DNA of 64,000 nucleotides from Ectothiorhodospira lacustris (GCF_022227845.1 NZ_JAJNQN010000004.1:124001-188000); one strand, 5' to 3'. Counted from the first letter of the stretch, positions 30,119 through 38,939 are shown. Numbers and translations: made by a program. Notes: generated by a model not told the origin, from the sequence alone.

Positions 30119-30409
30119 TTACTTGGCCCCCTTGCTGGACTTGAACATCTCGAGCATGCGCTCGGTCACCACGTAACCACCCACGGCGTTACCGGCGGCC
30201 AGGATCACGGCAATGAAACCCACCCACATCTGGGCAGTGGTTTCGGCATGGCCCAGGGCCACCATGGTACCCACCAGCACGATGCCGTGGATGAAGTTGG
30301 AACCGGACATCAGTGGCGTGTGCAGGATCACCGGCACCTTGGAAATGACCTCGTAGCCGGTAAAGGCGGCGAGCATGAAGATGTAGAGTGCAACAAAACC
30401 CTCGATCAC
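30119..30409 (-). CDS. pntAB: NAD(P) transhydrogenase subunit alpha, part 2 (membrane)
   Basis: Small membrane subunit of 96 aa equivalent to the C-terminal helices of E. coli PntA. Three hydrophobic segments are visible (GFVALYIFMLAAFTGYEVI, FIHGIVLVGTMVALGHA, MWVGFIAVILAAGNAVGGYV). It starts at a GTG (30407-30409) that overlaps the pntAA stop (GTGA), so translation is coupled. The split alpha subunit (PntAA plus PntAB) is the form common in many alpha- and gammaproteobacteria other than enterics. Confidence 0.95.
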   Translation of the reverse strand: MIEGFVALYIFMLAAFTGYEVISKVPVILHTPLMSGSNFIHGIVLVGTMVALGHAETTAQMWVGFIAVILAAGNAVGGYVVTERMLEMFKSSKGAK

Positions 30410-31539
30410 TTTTGATCTCCTTCCACAAGGCTGCGGGTTGCGTCGTGCTTGATCTCACCGTCGTGGGTCAGACAGCTCTTGGCAATGATCTCGTCGTTCC
30501 AGTCCAGGTTCAGCTTGCCGTCGGCGAGCATGGGGGACAAGAAGTTGAGCAGGTTCTTGGCGTACATTTCGCTGGCGTGCAGCGGCACCTGACTGGGCAC
30601 GTTCAGGGGGCCGTGAATGGTCACGTTGCCCTTGGTGACGGTTTTGCCGGGCTTGGTCAACTCGCAGTTGCCGCCGCCTTCGGCGGCCAGGTCGATGATG
30701 ACCGCGCCGGGCTTCATGCCGTCCACCATCTTCTGGGGAATCAGCATGGGGGAGGGGCGGCCGGGAATGGCGGCGGTGGTGATCAGCACGTCACACTGGC
30801 TGATGAACTTGGCCAGGGCCTCCTGCTGCTTCGCCTTTTCCTCGTCGGTCAGTTCGCGGGCATAGCCGCCTTCCCCTTCCGCCTTCACGCCCAAGTCCAG
30901 GAATTTGGCGCCGAGGGATTCCACCTGCTCCTTGGTGGCGGAGCGCACGTCATAGGCCTCGACGATGGCGCCCAGCCGGCGAGCGGTGGCAATGGCCTGC
31001 AGGCCGGCCACACCGGCACCGATCACCAGCACCTTGGACGGACGGATGGTGCCGGCCGCGGTGGTGAGCATGGGGAAGAAACGGCAGGACAGATCCGAGC
31101 CCATGATGGCGGCCTTGTACCCGGCCACGGCGGCCTGGGAGGACAGGGCATCCATGCTCTGGGCACGGGAGATGCGGGGGATGAGTTCCATGGCGAAGCT
31201 GGTGATCTTCTTCTTCTGCATCGCCTTGACCACGTCCGTGTTCTTGTGGGCATGGAAGAAGCCGATGAGGGTGGCCCCATCCTTCATCATGTTCACTTCT
31301 TCCTGGGTGGGCGGCGCCACCTTGACGACGATGTCGGCTTCCGACATCAGGGCCTTGGCATCGTCCACCACGCGGGTGTCCGCGTAGGCGTCATCGGGAA
31401 ACTGAGCGTTTTGCCCGGCACCCTTCTGAATCACCACTTCAAGGCCCAGCTTGGTGAAGCGCGCGGCGACTGTGGGGTCCAGTGCGACGCGCCGCTCGCC
31501 CTGGGCGGTCTCTTTGGGTACGGCTATCTTGATCGGCAT
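30406..31539 (-). CDS. pntAA: NAD(P) transhydrogenase subunit alpha, part 1 (NAD-binding)
   Basis: Soluble NAD(H)-binding dI subunit of 377 aa, related to alanine dehydrogenase. The start is ATG 31537-31539 (MPIKIAVPKETAQGERRVAL), the conserved family start; the longer open frame is spurious. Seen: SAMELIPRISRAQSMDALSS with the RQD-type region, the Rossmann fingerprint VLVIGAGVAGLQAIATARRLG, DVRSATKEQVESLGAKF, and ITTAAIPGRPSPMLI. It is first gene of the pntAA-pntAB-pntB operon. Confidence 0.97.
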   Translation of the reverse strand: MPIKIAVPKETAQGERRVALDPTVAARFTKLGLEVVIQKGAGQNAQFPDDAYADTRVVDDAKALMSEADIVVKVAPPTQEEVNMMKDGATLIGFFHAHKNTDVVKAMQKKKITSFAMELIPRISRAQSMDALSSQAAVAGYKAAIMGSDLSCRFFPMLTTAAGTIRPSKVLVIGAGVAGLQAIATARRLGAIVEAYDVRSATKEQVESLGAKFLDLGVKAEGEGGYARELTDEEKAKQQEALAKFISQCDVLITTAAIPGRPSPMLIPQKMVDGMKPGAVIIDLAAEGGGNCELTKPGKTVTKGNVTIHGPLNVPSQVPLHASEMYAKNLLNFLSPMLADGKLNLDWNDEIIAKSCLTHDGEIKHDATRSLVEGDQK

Positions 31540-31864
31540 GGCTTGACTCCGTCTGCCCGTGCAGGGGTAATGGCCGGATGACGACCGATCCTGACGATGA
31601 GGACTGCAACGGTTGTTTGGGTGGATGCGAACCAGTCGGGCACCGTCCCAAGGGGGGATGCCCAAAAACAGGGCATGGTAGCGGAATTTATCCGCCCTTT
31701 GAACATCCAATGTCGGTCATGGTGTCATCCGGGTACGAAAAATCGTGTCGGGCGCTGCCGAACAAGGGGACTCAGGTCAACGAATCAACGGCTTGATAAT
31801 TGCTTTCTGGGTCCGTTTGCGGCAGAGTCGGGCGGTGCCGGTATAACCTCCCGAGGGTAAAGGG
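31540..31864. other. Intergenic region between pntAA and the HNH gene
   Basis: About 325 bp separating divergently transcribed genes and so expected to hold both promoters. The only thing seen is a short GTACGAAAAATCGTGTC dyad-like patch near 31733-31749. No gene, RNA or known repeat is recognised. Confidence 0.4.
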
Positions 31865-32449
31865 GTGTACGAGTTCGGTCAGCAGGTACTGCGAACTGAC
31901 GCATCGGGCATGCCGATGGAATGGATCGACTATCAGCAGGCGGTGCGGCTCTACCACGCTGGGCAGGTGGCCTACACCTGCGGCTCCCTGTTGTATCGGA
32001 TCCGCGGCGGCATCAATGCCCGTACCGGCCGGCGCAGCCTGGTGATGGTGAATTCCATCATCGCCACCTACGGTACCAACAAGGCCGTCAAGCAGGCCTA
32101 TTCGCCGCCACTCAACAATGCGGCCTTGTTCAAGCGTGATGCTCATCTATGTCTTTACTGCGGCAATCACTTCTATCACCGCGACCTGTCGCGGGATCAT
32201 GTCACCCCCATCAGTCAGGGAGGGCAGGATCTATGGTGCAACGTGGTGACCGCGTGCAAGCGATGCAACAACCACAAGGCCGGCCGTACACCCGAGCAGG
32301 CCGGCATGCAGTTGCTGGCGGTGCCTTTCGTGCCGACTCATGCGGAATACATCTATCTTCAGGGACGCCGCGTGCTGGCGGATCAGATGGAGTTTCTGCA
32401 GGCTCATTTTCCAAGAACCAGTCCCCTGCGACTGCGTCTTCGGCAGTAG
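31865..32449 (+). CDS. HNH endonuclease family protein
   Basis: Protein of 194 aa with a zinc-bound HNH nuclease domain in the second half: CLYCGNHFYHRDLSRDHVTP, SQGGQDLWCNVVTACKRCNN and HKAGRTPEQAG. This has the CxxC...DHxxP...GG...N...CxxCN order of the cl00083 HNH group. The start is the GTG at 31865 with GAGGG seven bases upstream. Similar stand-alone HNH proteins are common chromosomal genes of unclear role; nothing nearby suggests a restriction system or intron. The N-terminal half (MEWIDYQQAVRLYHAGQVAY) is characteristic of this subgroup but has no assigned function. Confidence 0.85.
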   Translation: MYEFGQQVLRTDASGMPMEWIDYQQAVRLYHAGQVAYTCGSLLYRIRGGINARTGRRSLVMVNSIIATYGTNKAVKQAYSPPLNNAALFKRDAHLCLYCGNHFYHRDLSRDHVTPISQGGQDLWCNVVTACKRCNNHKAGRTPEQAGMQLLAVPFVPTHAEYIYLQGRRVLADQMEFLQAHFPRTSPLRLRLRQ

Positions 32450-32750
32450 TGCGTCGTCCATCAGGCATCATCGGTGGCGTGCCCCTGCCCGGGAACTGGT
32501 TTCCTTCGGTCTGCCTTGAGGGGGCAGGCTGTCCGTCTGCGCGGCCGTACTCCGGAGCTGGTGCATACTTGCCTGCCGGTTTACAGTCGCGCCTTGTGTC
32601 CTGGGGGGAGCGGTCCAGATGGCTCTTGAAGTAGGGAGGGGTACACTTGGCCTTCGCGGTCCCGCGTTGCGGGGGGAGGGTGATTCGATCTCCGTGGAGA
32701 GCGATCACGCCACCCGAGGGTTGTCGTCAAACCATAAAGCAGAACAAGCC
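32450..32750. other. Intergenic region upstream of hemH
   Basis: About 300 bp between the HNH gene and the chosen hemH start. Open frames cross it but lack ribosome-binding sites and homology to known families. No terminator with a U-tract, repeat or RNA is recognised. It probably carries the hemH promoter. Confidence 0.4.
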
Positions 32751-33860
32751 ATGACCTATATTGGCGAGCCGAATTACCGACATGGGAGTCTTCATAGCCT
32801 GGGGGTGCTGATCACCAACCTGGGGACGCCCGATGCGCCCACGCCGCAGGCGTTGAGGCGCTATCTCAAGGAATTCCTCTGGGATTCCCGGGTGGTGGAG
32901 GTGCCGCGCCCCGTATGGTGGCTGCTGCTCAACGGCCTGATTCTCAATACCCGGCCCCGCCGGAGCGCGGCCAAATACGCCCGCATCTGGGGCGAGGACG
33001 GCTCACCGCTGCTCACCATCACCAAGGCTCAGGGCCGGGCGGTGGCCCAGCGGATCGCCGAACGGCTCTACGGACCGGTCAAGGTGGCGGTGGCCATGCG
33101 CTATGGCAATCCCTCCATCCGTTCCGGTCTGGAAGAGCTGCGTCGCGCCGGCGCCCGCCGCATCCTGGTGCTGCCCCTGTATCCCCAGTATGCGGCCTCC
33201 ACCACCGGCTCCACCTTCGATGCCGTCACCCGCGCCCTGAGTGAATGGCGCTGGGTGCCCGAGACCCGCTTCGTCATGGGGTATCACGACGACGACGCCT
33301 ACATCGACGCGGTGGCCGCCGGTATCCGCGAGCACTGGGCGACCCATGGCCGGGGCGAGCGCCTGCTGTTCTCCTTCCACGGCATTCCCCGCGACTATCT
33401 GGACCAGGGCGACCCCTACCATTGCTACTGTCAGACCACGGCCCGCCTGGTGGCTGAGCGTCTGGGGCTGTCGGAGGATCGCTGGCTGGTGTCCTTCCAG
33501 TCCCGTTTCGGCAAGGCCCAGTGGCTGACGCCCTATACCCTGGAGACCATCGTCGGTCTGCCCGGGCAGGGGGTGAAATCCCTGGATGTGGTCTGCCCCG
33601 GCTTTGCCGCCGACTGCCTGGAGACCCTGGAAGAGATCGCCGACGAGAGCCGCGAGGCCTTCATTGAGGCGGGTGGTGAGCAGTTCAGCTATATCCCCTC
33701 GCTCAATACCCGTCAGGACCACACGGATGCCCTGGCTGATCTGATCTGCCGTCACGTGCAGGGCTGGCCCGAGGCGGACGAGAACTATGATCGCGAGGCG
33801 CAGCGCGAGGCGGGTGAGCTGATTCGTGCCCGGGCGCTGGCCATGGGGGCGAAGAACTGA
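32751..33860 (+). CDS. hemH: Ferrochelatase
   Basis: Inserts Fe2+ into protoporphyrin IX, the last step of heme synthesis; 369 aa. The start is ATG 32751 (MTYIGEPNYRHGSLHSLG), since the upstream extension is not conserved. Seen: GVLITNLGTPDAPTPQALRR, VAVAMRYGNPSIRSGLEEL, VLPLYPQYAASTTGSTFDAV, LLFSFHGIPRDYLDQGDPYH with the catalytic His, and VVCPGFAADCLETLEEI with the conserved Glu. A short C-terminal extension (ENYDREAQREAGELIRARAL) is present. It may be cotranscribed with the MoCF-domain gene 29 bp downstream. Confidence 0.97.
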   Translation: MTYIGEPNYRHGSLHSLGVLITNLGTPDAPTPQALRRYLKEFLWDSRVVEVPRPVWWLLLNGLILNTRPRRSAAKYARIWGEDGSPLLTITKAQGRAVAQRIAERLYGPVKVAVAMRYGNPSIRSGLEELRRAGARRILVLPLYPQYAASTTGSTFDAVTRALSEWRWVPETRFVMGYHDDDAYIDAVAAGIREHWATHGRGERLLFSFHGIPRDYLDQGDPYHCYCQTTARLVAERLGLSEDRWLVSFQSRFGKAQWLTPYTLETIVGLPGQGVKSLDVVCPGFAADCLETLEEIADESREAFIEAGGEQFSYIPSLNTRQDHTDALADLICRHVQGWPEADENYDREAQREAGELIRARALAMGAKN

Positions 33861-33889
33861 AGCATGAAGAGCCGAGGGATGTGAACTGA

Positions 33890-34654
33890 ATGCAGATCGG
33901 TGGCTTGATCATCGGGGATGAACTTTTGTCCGGCAAGCGGCGGGACAAACACATGGACTTTCTCATCTCCGTGCTGGCCCGGCGAGGGCTGGAGCTGTCC
34001 TTCGTCCGTTTCGTGGGGGATGACCCCGCTCTGCTGGGCGAGAGTTTTCGTCAGACGCTGGATTCTCAGGCGCTGATCTTCAGTTTCGGCGGCATCGGCG
34101 CAACACCTGATGACCGTACCCGGCAATGCTTCGCTCAGGCCGCTGATGTAGAACTCGGGCTGCATCCCGAGGCCGTGACCATTCTGGAAGGGCGTTTCGG
34201 CGAACAGGCCTATCCACATCGAATCCGGATGGCGGAGCTACCCGTTGGGTGTGCGCTCATCCCCAATCCGGTGAATCAGATCCCGGGTTTCAGCATGCGG
34301 CATCATCACTGCGTCCCCGGCTTCCCCAACATGGCCTGGCCCATGGTGGAGTGGGTGCTGGATACCTATTACAACCACCTCTTTTCCCGGGTCCCCGTCG
34401 TCGAGCGCCTGCTCCTTGTCAGCGATACCCCCGAAAGTGACCTGGTGCCGGTGATGGAAGCGGTACTGGCACGGTTTCCTGAGATTCGCATGTCCAGTCT
34501 GCCGTCGTCGGAAAGCGGTTGTCGGGAAGTGGAACTGGGTATCAAGGGGTTGGCCGATCAGGTGGCCGAAGCGGCCGTCCTGGTCATCGAAGCCCTCAAC
34601 CGGGGTGGCATGCCCTGGGTGGAAAAGCCTCAGCTGTCGCAGGTTCTGTCTTAG
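33890..34654 (+). CDS. Molybdopterin-binding (MoCF/CinA N-terminal-like) protein
   Basis: Stand-alone MoCF_biosynth domain protein of 254 aa, annotated in relatives as competence/damage-inducible protein A or molybdopterin-binding protein. The core reads IGGLIIGDELLSGKRRDKHM, VRFVGDD and FSFGGIGATPDDRTRQCFAQ, the GGxGxTxDD motif of MogA/MoeA/CinA. The C-terminal part (DLVPVMEAVLARFPEIRMSS ... VELGIKGL) matches the KH-type region of CinA, but the deamidase domain is absent. A metabolite-repair role is possible. It follows hemH and ends at a bidirectional terminator. Confidence 0.8.
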   Translation: MQIGGLIIGDELLSGKRRDKHMDFLISVLARRGLELSFVRFVGDDPALLGESFRQTLDSQALIFSFGGIGATPDDRTRQCFAQAADVELGLHPEAVTILEGRFGEQAYPHRIRMAELPVGCALIPNPVNQIPGFSMRHHHCVPGFPNMAWPMVEWVLDTYYNHLFSRVPVVERLLLVSDTPESDLVPVMEAVLARFPEIRMSSLPSSESGCREVELGIKGLADQVAEAAVLVIEALNRGGMPWVEKPQLSQVLS

Positions 34655-34681
34655 GGCAGGGGCGGTGGCGCAACATTGGTG

Positions 34682-34717
34682 AAAAAAAGAGCCGGGCATT
34701 GCCCGGCTCTTTTTTTC
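34682..34717. terminator. Bidirectional rho-independent terminator
   Basis: AGAGCCGGGC-ATT-GCCCGGCTCT, a perfect 10-bp stem, flanked by seven A on the left and a T run on the right, so it can stop transcription from both sides. It lies between the convergent MoCF-domain gene and the cytochrome b561 gene. Confidence 0.93.
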
Positions 34718-34743
34718 CTGTAAGACGGCCTTTAAGCCTGAGA

Positions 34744-35331
34744 TCAGTTGAACAGGCTGATGCGGGTGGTTACCCAGTCCCGACGCACGCGGGCGTGGTA
34801 GATGGCTGCTGCCACATGGATCACGATCAGCGTGATGATGCACAGGGCGACCACGGTGTGGGCCTGGAACAGGGTCTTGGAGAGTTCCGGATCCTGGCCG
34901 ATGAAGCCCGGCAGTTCATAGGTACCGAAATTCACCGGGTTGCCGGCGGCAGCGGTGGCCAGCCAGCCGATGATGGGCATGGCAATGACCAGCACGTACA
35001 GCAGGAAATGCACCAGACCGGCAAAGAAATGCTGGGTGCGGGACAGGTCGATGGCATATTCGGGGGTGCCCTGGCTCACCCGCACCAGCAGGCGCAGGAC
35101 CATCAGGCCGAGGATGGTGATCCCCAGGGTCTTGTGTCCCATGTAGGCGTAGCCGGCCATTTCCGTCCCGACCAGTTCCACGAGACGTTCATAACCCAGT
35201 GTTCCCAGGGTTATGCCGCCGATCAGGGCGATGATGAGGAGGACGGCGATCACCCAGTGCAGCAGTCGCAGCAGATAAGAATAACGCGGTAGCCCGGAGG
35301 CCACGCCAATAGTCGGATAGGCAGTGCTCAT
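34744..35331 (-). CDS. Cytochrome b561 (di-heme membrane electron carrier)
   Basis: Bacterial cytochrome b561 (CybB-like, Pfam Ni_hydr_CYTB superfamily), 195 aa, with four transmembrane helices and His ligands in RLLHWVIAVLLIIALIGG, YMGHKTLGITILGLMVLRLL, FFAGLVHFLLYVLVIAMPII and FQAHTVVALCIITLIVIHVA. The start is ATG 35329-35331 (MSTAYPTIGV) with AGGGAG upstream; the longer frame is unsupported. It may oxidise quinol or disperse superoxide-derived electrons. It ends beside the bidirectional terminator. Confidence 0.9.
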   Translation of the reverse strand: MSTAYPTIGVASGLPRYSYLLRLLHWVIAVLLIIALIGGITLGTLGYERLVELVGTEMAGYAYMGHKTLGITILGLMVLRLLVRVSQGTPEYAIDLSRTQHFFAGLVHFLLYVLVIAMPIIGWLATAAAGNPVNFGTYELPGFIGQDPELSKTLFQAHTVVALCIITLIVIHVAAAIYHARVRRDWVTTRISLFN

Positions 35332-35945
35332 GTTTGCTCCCTTGTGGGTTGTCGTCAGCTTGCGCACGGGCCGACAGGCCTGTTCTCCCCCTGAACCCGT
35401 CTGCAGATGTATCGTGTGCAGACGCGATCAATGCCGACCCTGCAGAAAACCACAATCTAGCTTAGCAGTATCGGCGGGTCTTGTTCGGAGTGTCCACGAT
35501 CTGGGACAAAAAAATGCCCTGAAAATCGTCGGGATGTACTTTATCCCGGTCTCGCCGGGATGTCGTGCATCCAGGGCGCGTCGGCATGCCGTGATCCAGG
35601 TCATTCCCGCGAAAGCGGGAATCCAGCCACGGGCTGGCACGCCCCGGACTGGGCTCCCGCCTTCGCGGGCGTGACGGCGGGGCAGTGCATGATTGGGGGG
35701 CGCCCTTGGGGGTGTGGTAGCCCGGGAATTCCGGGCGCTGGTCGCATTACCTCCGTTTCCGACGCCGAGGCATGTGGTTTGCGCGGGGGGCGCGGATGGG
35801 GGCTTGCATAGCAGCAGGCTTATTGCGTGGGCATGGATGTCGACCCAGCAGCCCGGATTGTCCCGCTGAGGTTCCGTGGTGAGTTCGCAGGATCAATCCG
35901 ACGATCAGGGGAGGCGGGGGTGATTGCCTAAGTGTCTGATTTGAT
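35332..35945. other. Intergenic region left of the integrated element
   Basis: About 610 bp without a supported gene. It holds the cytochrome b561 promoter region, a dRS3-like inverted pair (35601-35679), and near 35850-35940 short stretches (CCCGGATTGT.CCGCT.AGG and TAAGTGTCTGATTT) that recur at the same distance from the tRNA 3' end at the right end of the element (47527-47619). Confidence 0.6.
35601..35679. repeat. dRS3-like inverted repeat pair
   Basis: TCATTCCCGCGAAAGCGGGAATCCA and, about 30 bp later, its inverted counterpart CTCCCGCCTTCGCGGGCGTGACGG. It is the same family as the repeats at 6711, 61828 and 63141. Confidence 0.8.
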
Positions 35946-35993
35946 TGGTGGGCCCGGTCGGACTCGAACCGACGACCAAGGGATTATGAGTCC
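35946..35993 (-). repeat. attL: 48-bp duplicate of tRNA-Ile(CAU) 3' half
   Basis: 48 bp identical to 47620-47667, covering the tRNA from the anticodon loop through the T arm to the encoded CCA end. The 5' half is absent, so this is not a tRNA gene. It marks the left junction of an integrated element. The copy is the original chromosomal 3' end; the element supplied the 3' half that now completes the intact tRNA at its right end. Confidence 0.93.
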
Positions 35994-36112
35994 GCCCAGT
36001 GAACCGTTAGCAGGCATTATGCCAGATTACAAAACCGCTTCAGATTCAACGGCATGCCTGAGAATATCCTACATTGATAATGCGGAATAATTAGCCTAAT
36101 CTGTCGTTGTTG

Positions 36113-36132
36113 GGAGCCCCAGGGGAGCCCAG
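36113..36132 (+). repeat. 20-bp end repeat, left copy (candidate integrase arm site)
   Basis: GGAGCCCCAGGGGAGCCCAG occurs once inside each end of the element: here, about 120 bp inside attL, and at 47546-47565, about 55 bp inside attR. Tyrosine integrases bind short arm-type sites on both sides of the core; the position fits but binding is inferred. Internally it contains GGGAGCCC-type half repeats. Confidence 0.6.
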
Positions 36133-36207
36133 AAACGAAACAGGCCCCGAGGTGACGCCATCACCCCGAGGCCCTGACCACCGGCAGACCTGGAAAGGAG
36201 GTTGCCA

Positions 36208-37518
36208 ATGGCTGCCCGCGATTCTAACACCCGCACCAACTTCACCCATGCCCGCGTGAGCGCCTTCACCTGCCCCCAGGGCAAGCGGAGCGCATGCCTG
36301 TGGGACTCGCACCAGCCGGGGCTTGGGCTACGTGCCCGGGACACCGGGGCCGTGGCGTTCATCTTTCAACGCAAGTGGGCAGGCCGCCCCCTGCGGATCA
36401 CCATAGGGGACCGGGAAACCTGGACCCTGGCGGAAGCCCGCACCGAGGCCAAGCGCCTTTCCGCCCTGGTGGATCAGGGCATTGACCCCCGGCAGGAGAA
36501 GGCTCAGCGCAAGGCCGAGGCGGATCAGGCCCGGCAGGAGCAGGCCCGGGCCGTTGTCACCCTGGCGGATGCCTGGGACGCCTATGTGGAAGCCCGTCAA
36601 GCCGACTGGAGCGAATCCCACCGGGAAGATCACGACCGGGCGATGACCGCCCCCGGACAGGCCCGCAAGCGGTCCCCGAGGAAAACCAAGGCTGGTGCCC
36701 TGTATCCCCTGCGTGGCGAACGCCTGGCGGACCTGACCCCCGAGCGCCTGGCCACATGGATGGAGCGGGAAAAAGCCACCCGACCCACCGTGGCCGCCCG
36801 TGCGTTCCGCCTGCTGAGGACGTTCCTCAACTGGGCCGCCGAACAACCGGAATACCGGGGGCTGGTGGACCCCGCCGCCCTGCTGACCAAGACCGTGCGC
36901 CGATCCGTGCCCAAGCCCCGGGCGAAGGATGATTGCCTTCAGCGGGAGCAACTGGCCCCGTGGTTCAAGGCCGTGCGGGAGCTGCCCTATCCGGTTCATG
37001 CCGCCTACCTTCGGGCCCTGCTGCTGACCGGGAGCCGCGCCCAGGAACTGGCAAACCTGCGCTGGGAGGACGTGGATTTTCAGTGGCTGTCCCTGACCAT
37101 CAAGGACAAGGTGGAGGGGGAGCGGGCCGTACCCTTGACACCCGCCGTGGCCGCCATGCTGGATGCCCTGCCGCGCCGGAACGAGTGGGTATTCTCCAGC
37201 ACCACCAGCAAATCAGGCCGCATGTCCGAGGGCAACCACGCCCACAATCGCGCCCTCCAGGCCGCCGGACTCCCCCATATCACCCTTCACGGGCTGCGCC
37301 GATCCTTCGGCACCCTGTCCGAGTGGGTGGAGTGTCCCGTGGGTGTCGTGGCCCAGATTCAGGGACACAAGCCCAGCGCCATTGCGGAGAAGCATTACCG
37401 CCGCCGCCCTTTGGACCTGCTGCGCCAATGGCACACCAAGATTGAAGGCTGGATTCTCACCGAGGCGGGTATCCCGCAACCCCGGGCCGGGGCCGGCCGG
37501 ATGCGGAGGGTGAAGTGA
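36208..37518 (+). CDS. int: Tyrosine-type integrase
   Basis: Site-specific recombinase of about 436 aa, P4/CP4-57-like (DUF4102-type N-terminus). Seen: RARDTGAVAFIFQRKWAGRP and GDRETWTLAEARTEAKRLSA (arm-binding DUF4102 domain), a SAM-like core-binding domain (residues about 110-215), and the catalytic domain with Arg in LLLTGSRAQELANLRWEDVD, HGLRRSFGTL (HxxR), QIQGHKPSAIAEKHY (G-H and nucleophile Tyr). The start is ATG 36208 with an excellent AAGGAGG seven bases before. It recombines at the tRNA-Ile anticodon-to-3' segment duplicated at both ends of the element. Its stop overlaps the next gene. Confidence 0.95.
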   Translation: MAARDSNTRTNFTHARVSAFTCPQGKRSACLWDSHQPGLGLRARDTGAVAFIFQRKWAGRPLRITIGDRETWTLAEARTEAKRLSALVDQGIDPRQEKAQRKAEADQARQEQARAVVTLADAWDAYVEARQADWSESHREDHDRAMTAPGQARKRSPRKTKAGALYPLRGERLADLTPERLATWMEREKATRPTVAARAFRLLRTFLNWAAEQPEYRGLVDPAALLTKTVRRSVPKPRAKDDCLQREQLAPWFKAVRELPYPVHAAYLRALLLTGSRAQELANLRWEDVDFQWLSLTIKDKVEGERAVPLTPAVAAMLDALPRRNEWVFSSTTSKSGRMSEGNHAHNRALQAAGLPHITLHGLRRSFGTLSEWVECPVGVVAQIQGHKPSAIAEKHYRRRPLDLLRQWHTKIEGWILTEAGIPQPRAGAGRMRRVK

Positions 37519-38168
37519 TGGCGGGAATCCCCGGAAAGGTTCTGACTCGCCTGCTGAATGGCCCCTGGCGTCCTGGTGCCATCCTGCTGATTGAAGATCC
37601 CGGCTTTCAAGGTATCTGGGAGACCCTGACAGGGGCACCCCTGCTTCCCGATTTCAAGGCCGCCAACCCCGAGGACGTCGCCGCCGGTATCCTTTACGCC
37701 GCCTGCGTTCCCGCTTCTACGTTCATAGATAATCGGGACTGGAGGGAGTTTCGAGGTCAGGCCGGAAGCGTTGCCCGTGCCGCGCAAAAGCTGAGAGAGA
37801 AGCTGGACGCGCCCTTTACCGGCGTGCTGCAGACCAAAGCCGATGAGCGCACTGGGTTCTCGTGCACAGGGAGGCTCTGGCGGGTAAATGAGTTCACCAA
37901 GCGCCTGGACGAGGATCTACAGTTCCTGATTGAGCTTTGCAACCTACCGGAGCCAGCAAGGCCAAGGGATCATATCCAGCCCACCAAGGCAGGGGCCAAG
38001 CGGGCCAACGCGACCGCCAAGGCACGTCTAATCAAAAGGGAAATGGCCAACTGCTACCAAAGACCAGACAAGGCCCGATGGGGCATGTGGAAGGCAGTCA
38101 CCGACCTGGTCAACATCACCGAGCAACCGGAAGAGCCGTTCACGGAAGATGACGCCCGGAAAGCATAA
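37518..38168 (+). CDS. Hypothetical protein coupled to the integrase
   Basis: Unrecognised protein of 216 aa. The start is ATG 37518, with GGAGGG seven bases upstream, overlapping the last base of the integrase stop. It opens with a small hydrophobic region (GAILLIEDPGFQGIWETLTG), has a middle rich in charged helices (SVARAAQKLREKLDAPFTG) and a basic Lys/Arg/Ala stretch (TKAGAKRANATAKARLIKRE) near the C-terminus. Tight coupling to int suggests an accessory role in the element, but no function can be named. Confidence 0.75.
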   Translation: MAGIPGKVLTRLLNGPWRPGAILLIEDPGFQGIWETLTGAPLLPDFKAANPEDVAAGILYAACVPASTFIDNRDWREFRGQAGSVARAAQKLREKLDAPFTGVLQTKADERTGFSCTGRLWRVNEFTKRLDEDLQFLIELCNLPEPARPRDHIQPTKAGAKRANATAKARLIKREMANCYQRPDKARWGMWKAVTDLVNITEQPEEPFTEDDARKA

Positions 38169-38270
38169 TCGGAAGATTCAGCAAAAAAAGTAGACTGGAA
38201 CCTTCCATGTAAACCGCCCGGCATCCAGCCAACATGAACGCACCTATCAACACAAATTGAGGTGCGCGAC

Positions 38271-38504
38271 ATGTCCCAAGCCCTTCAGTCATTGCGCGAC
38301 GGCATCCAGGCCGCCGAGCCCCACCCCCTGACCACGCCCGAGCTTGCCCGGGCCATCGGCATGAAGCCCGATAGCATCCGCGTCCGCTTGTGCCGCACCG
38401 GGAGCTTCTACGGACTGCGCCCTGGGAAGCTGCCCAACGGCCGACTGATCTGGCCCGCCGATTCAGTGGTCCGCCTGCTGGCCCAGTCCAAGGCGGCCGC
38501 GTGA
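38271..38504 (+). CDS. Small HTH protein, excisionase/AlpA-like
   Basis: Protein of 77 aa: MSQALQSLRDGIQAAEPHPL followed by a winged-helix/MerR-type HTH (TTPELARAIGMKPDSIRVRL, then CRTGSFYGLRPGKLPNGRLI) that ends WPADSVVRLLAQSKAAA. This resembles excisionase or helix_turn_helix_17 proteins that pick integration direction or activate int in satellites. The start is ATG 38271 with GAGG eight bases upstream. About 100 bp of apparent promoter region lies before it. Confidence 0.7.
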   Translation: MSQALQSLRDGIQAAEPHPLTTPELARAIGMKPDSIRVRLCRTGSFYGLRPGKLPNGRLIWPADSVVRLLAQSKAAA

Positions 38505-38777
38505 TGTTGACCGCAACCCTCAAGCCGTTACATACTGGCCACGTCGGTGACGCATCACCGGCCAGGTTTGGCGACCTGGAACACAAAGGCGCATCAGCGC
38601 CATCACCTGCGACACCGGCGCTATTTTTGCGTCCGCTTGTCGCGTCTATGGTGGCTGTGCGTGGGAGATCCTTCGGGGTCTGCCGGTTTCCTTTGTGGCC
38701 GGTTCGCCAACCTGCGTACAGTCGCCACCCCTTTTTGGCGAAAGGGGAGCGGCTCCAAAACACAAAGGAGCCACACC
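38504..38777 (+). other. Possible Ash-like reading frame / leader region
   Basis: A frame opening at ATG 38504, which overlaps the previous stop (GTGATG), contains ALFLRPLVASMVAVRGRSFG and PLWPVRQPAYSRHPFLAKGE. The arrangement is reminiscent of the Ash (PF10554) proteins found in P4-like satellites. The frame has no stop until 39181 and then runs in phase into the gene at 38936, so it could be a leader, an Ash-like protein fused in frame, or noncoding. The call rests on motif memory only. Confidence 0.3.
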
Positions 38778-38939
38778 ATGAAGATCCTCACCCTTCGTGC
38801 GTCCGCACGCGCCCAAGCCCACCGCGCCATGGCAATGGCCGCGTTACGGGCCGATTCGTCCCTGTCCGTCCGCCTGAAGCGGTACAACCAGCACATGGCC
38901 AAGGCCCGCGCCCTGGAAGCCCAGGAGGTGCGGTCATGA
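38778..38939 (+). CDS. Small basic hypothetical protein
   Basis: 53-aa protein, MKILTLRASARAQAHRAMAM onward, rich in Ala, Arg and Met and probably all-helical. It is supported by an AAGGAG ribosome-binding site eight bases before ATG 38778 and by a four-base ATGA overlap with the next gene. No family is recognised. It is part of a string of small, coupled genes typical of satellite and phage early regions. Confidence 0.6.
   Translation: MKILTLRASARAQAHRAMAMAALRADSSLSVRLKRYNQHMAKARALEAQEVRS

Noticed and set aside
31865-32449. HNH gene as a homing endonuclease or part of a restriction system
   Set aside because: No intron, intein or methyltransferase is nearby; the protein looks like a stand-alone chromosomal HNH family member.
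32619-32750. 44-residue N-terminal extension of ferrochelatase
   Set aside because: Not conserved in the family and without a ribosome-binding site; the conserved protein starts at ATG 32751.
35946-35993. A second tRNA-Ile gene
   Set aside because: Only the 3' half is present; acceptor 5' strand, D arm and 5' anticodon stem are missing. It is the attL copy.
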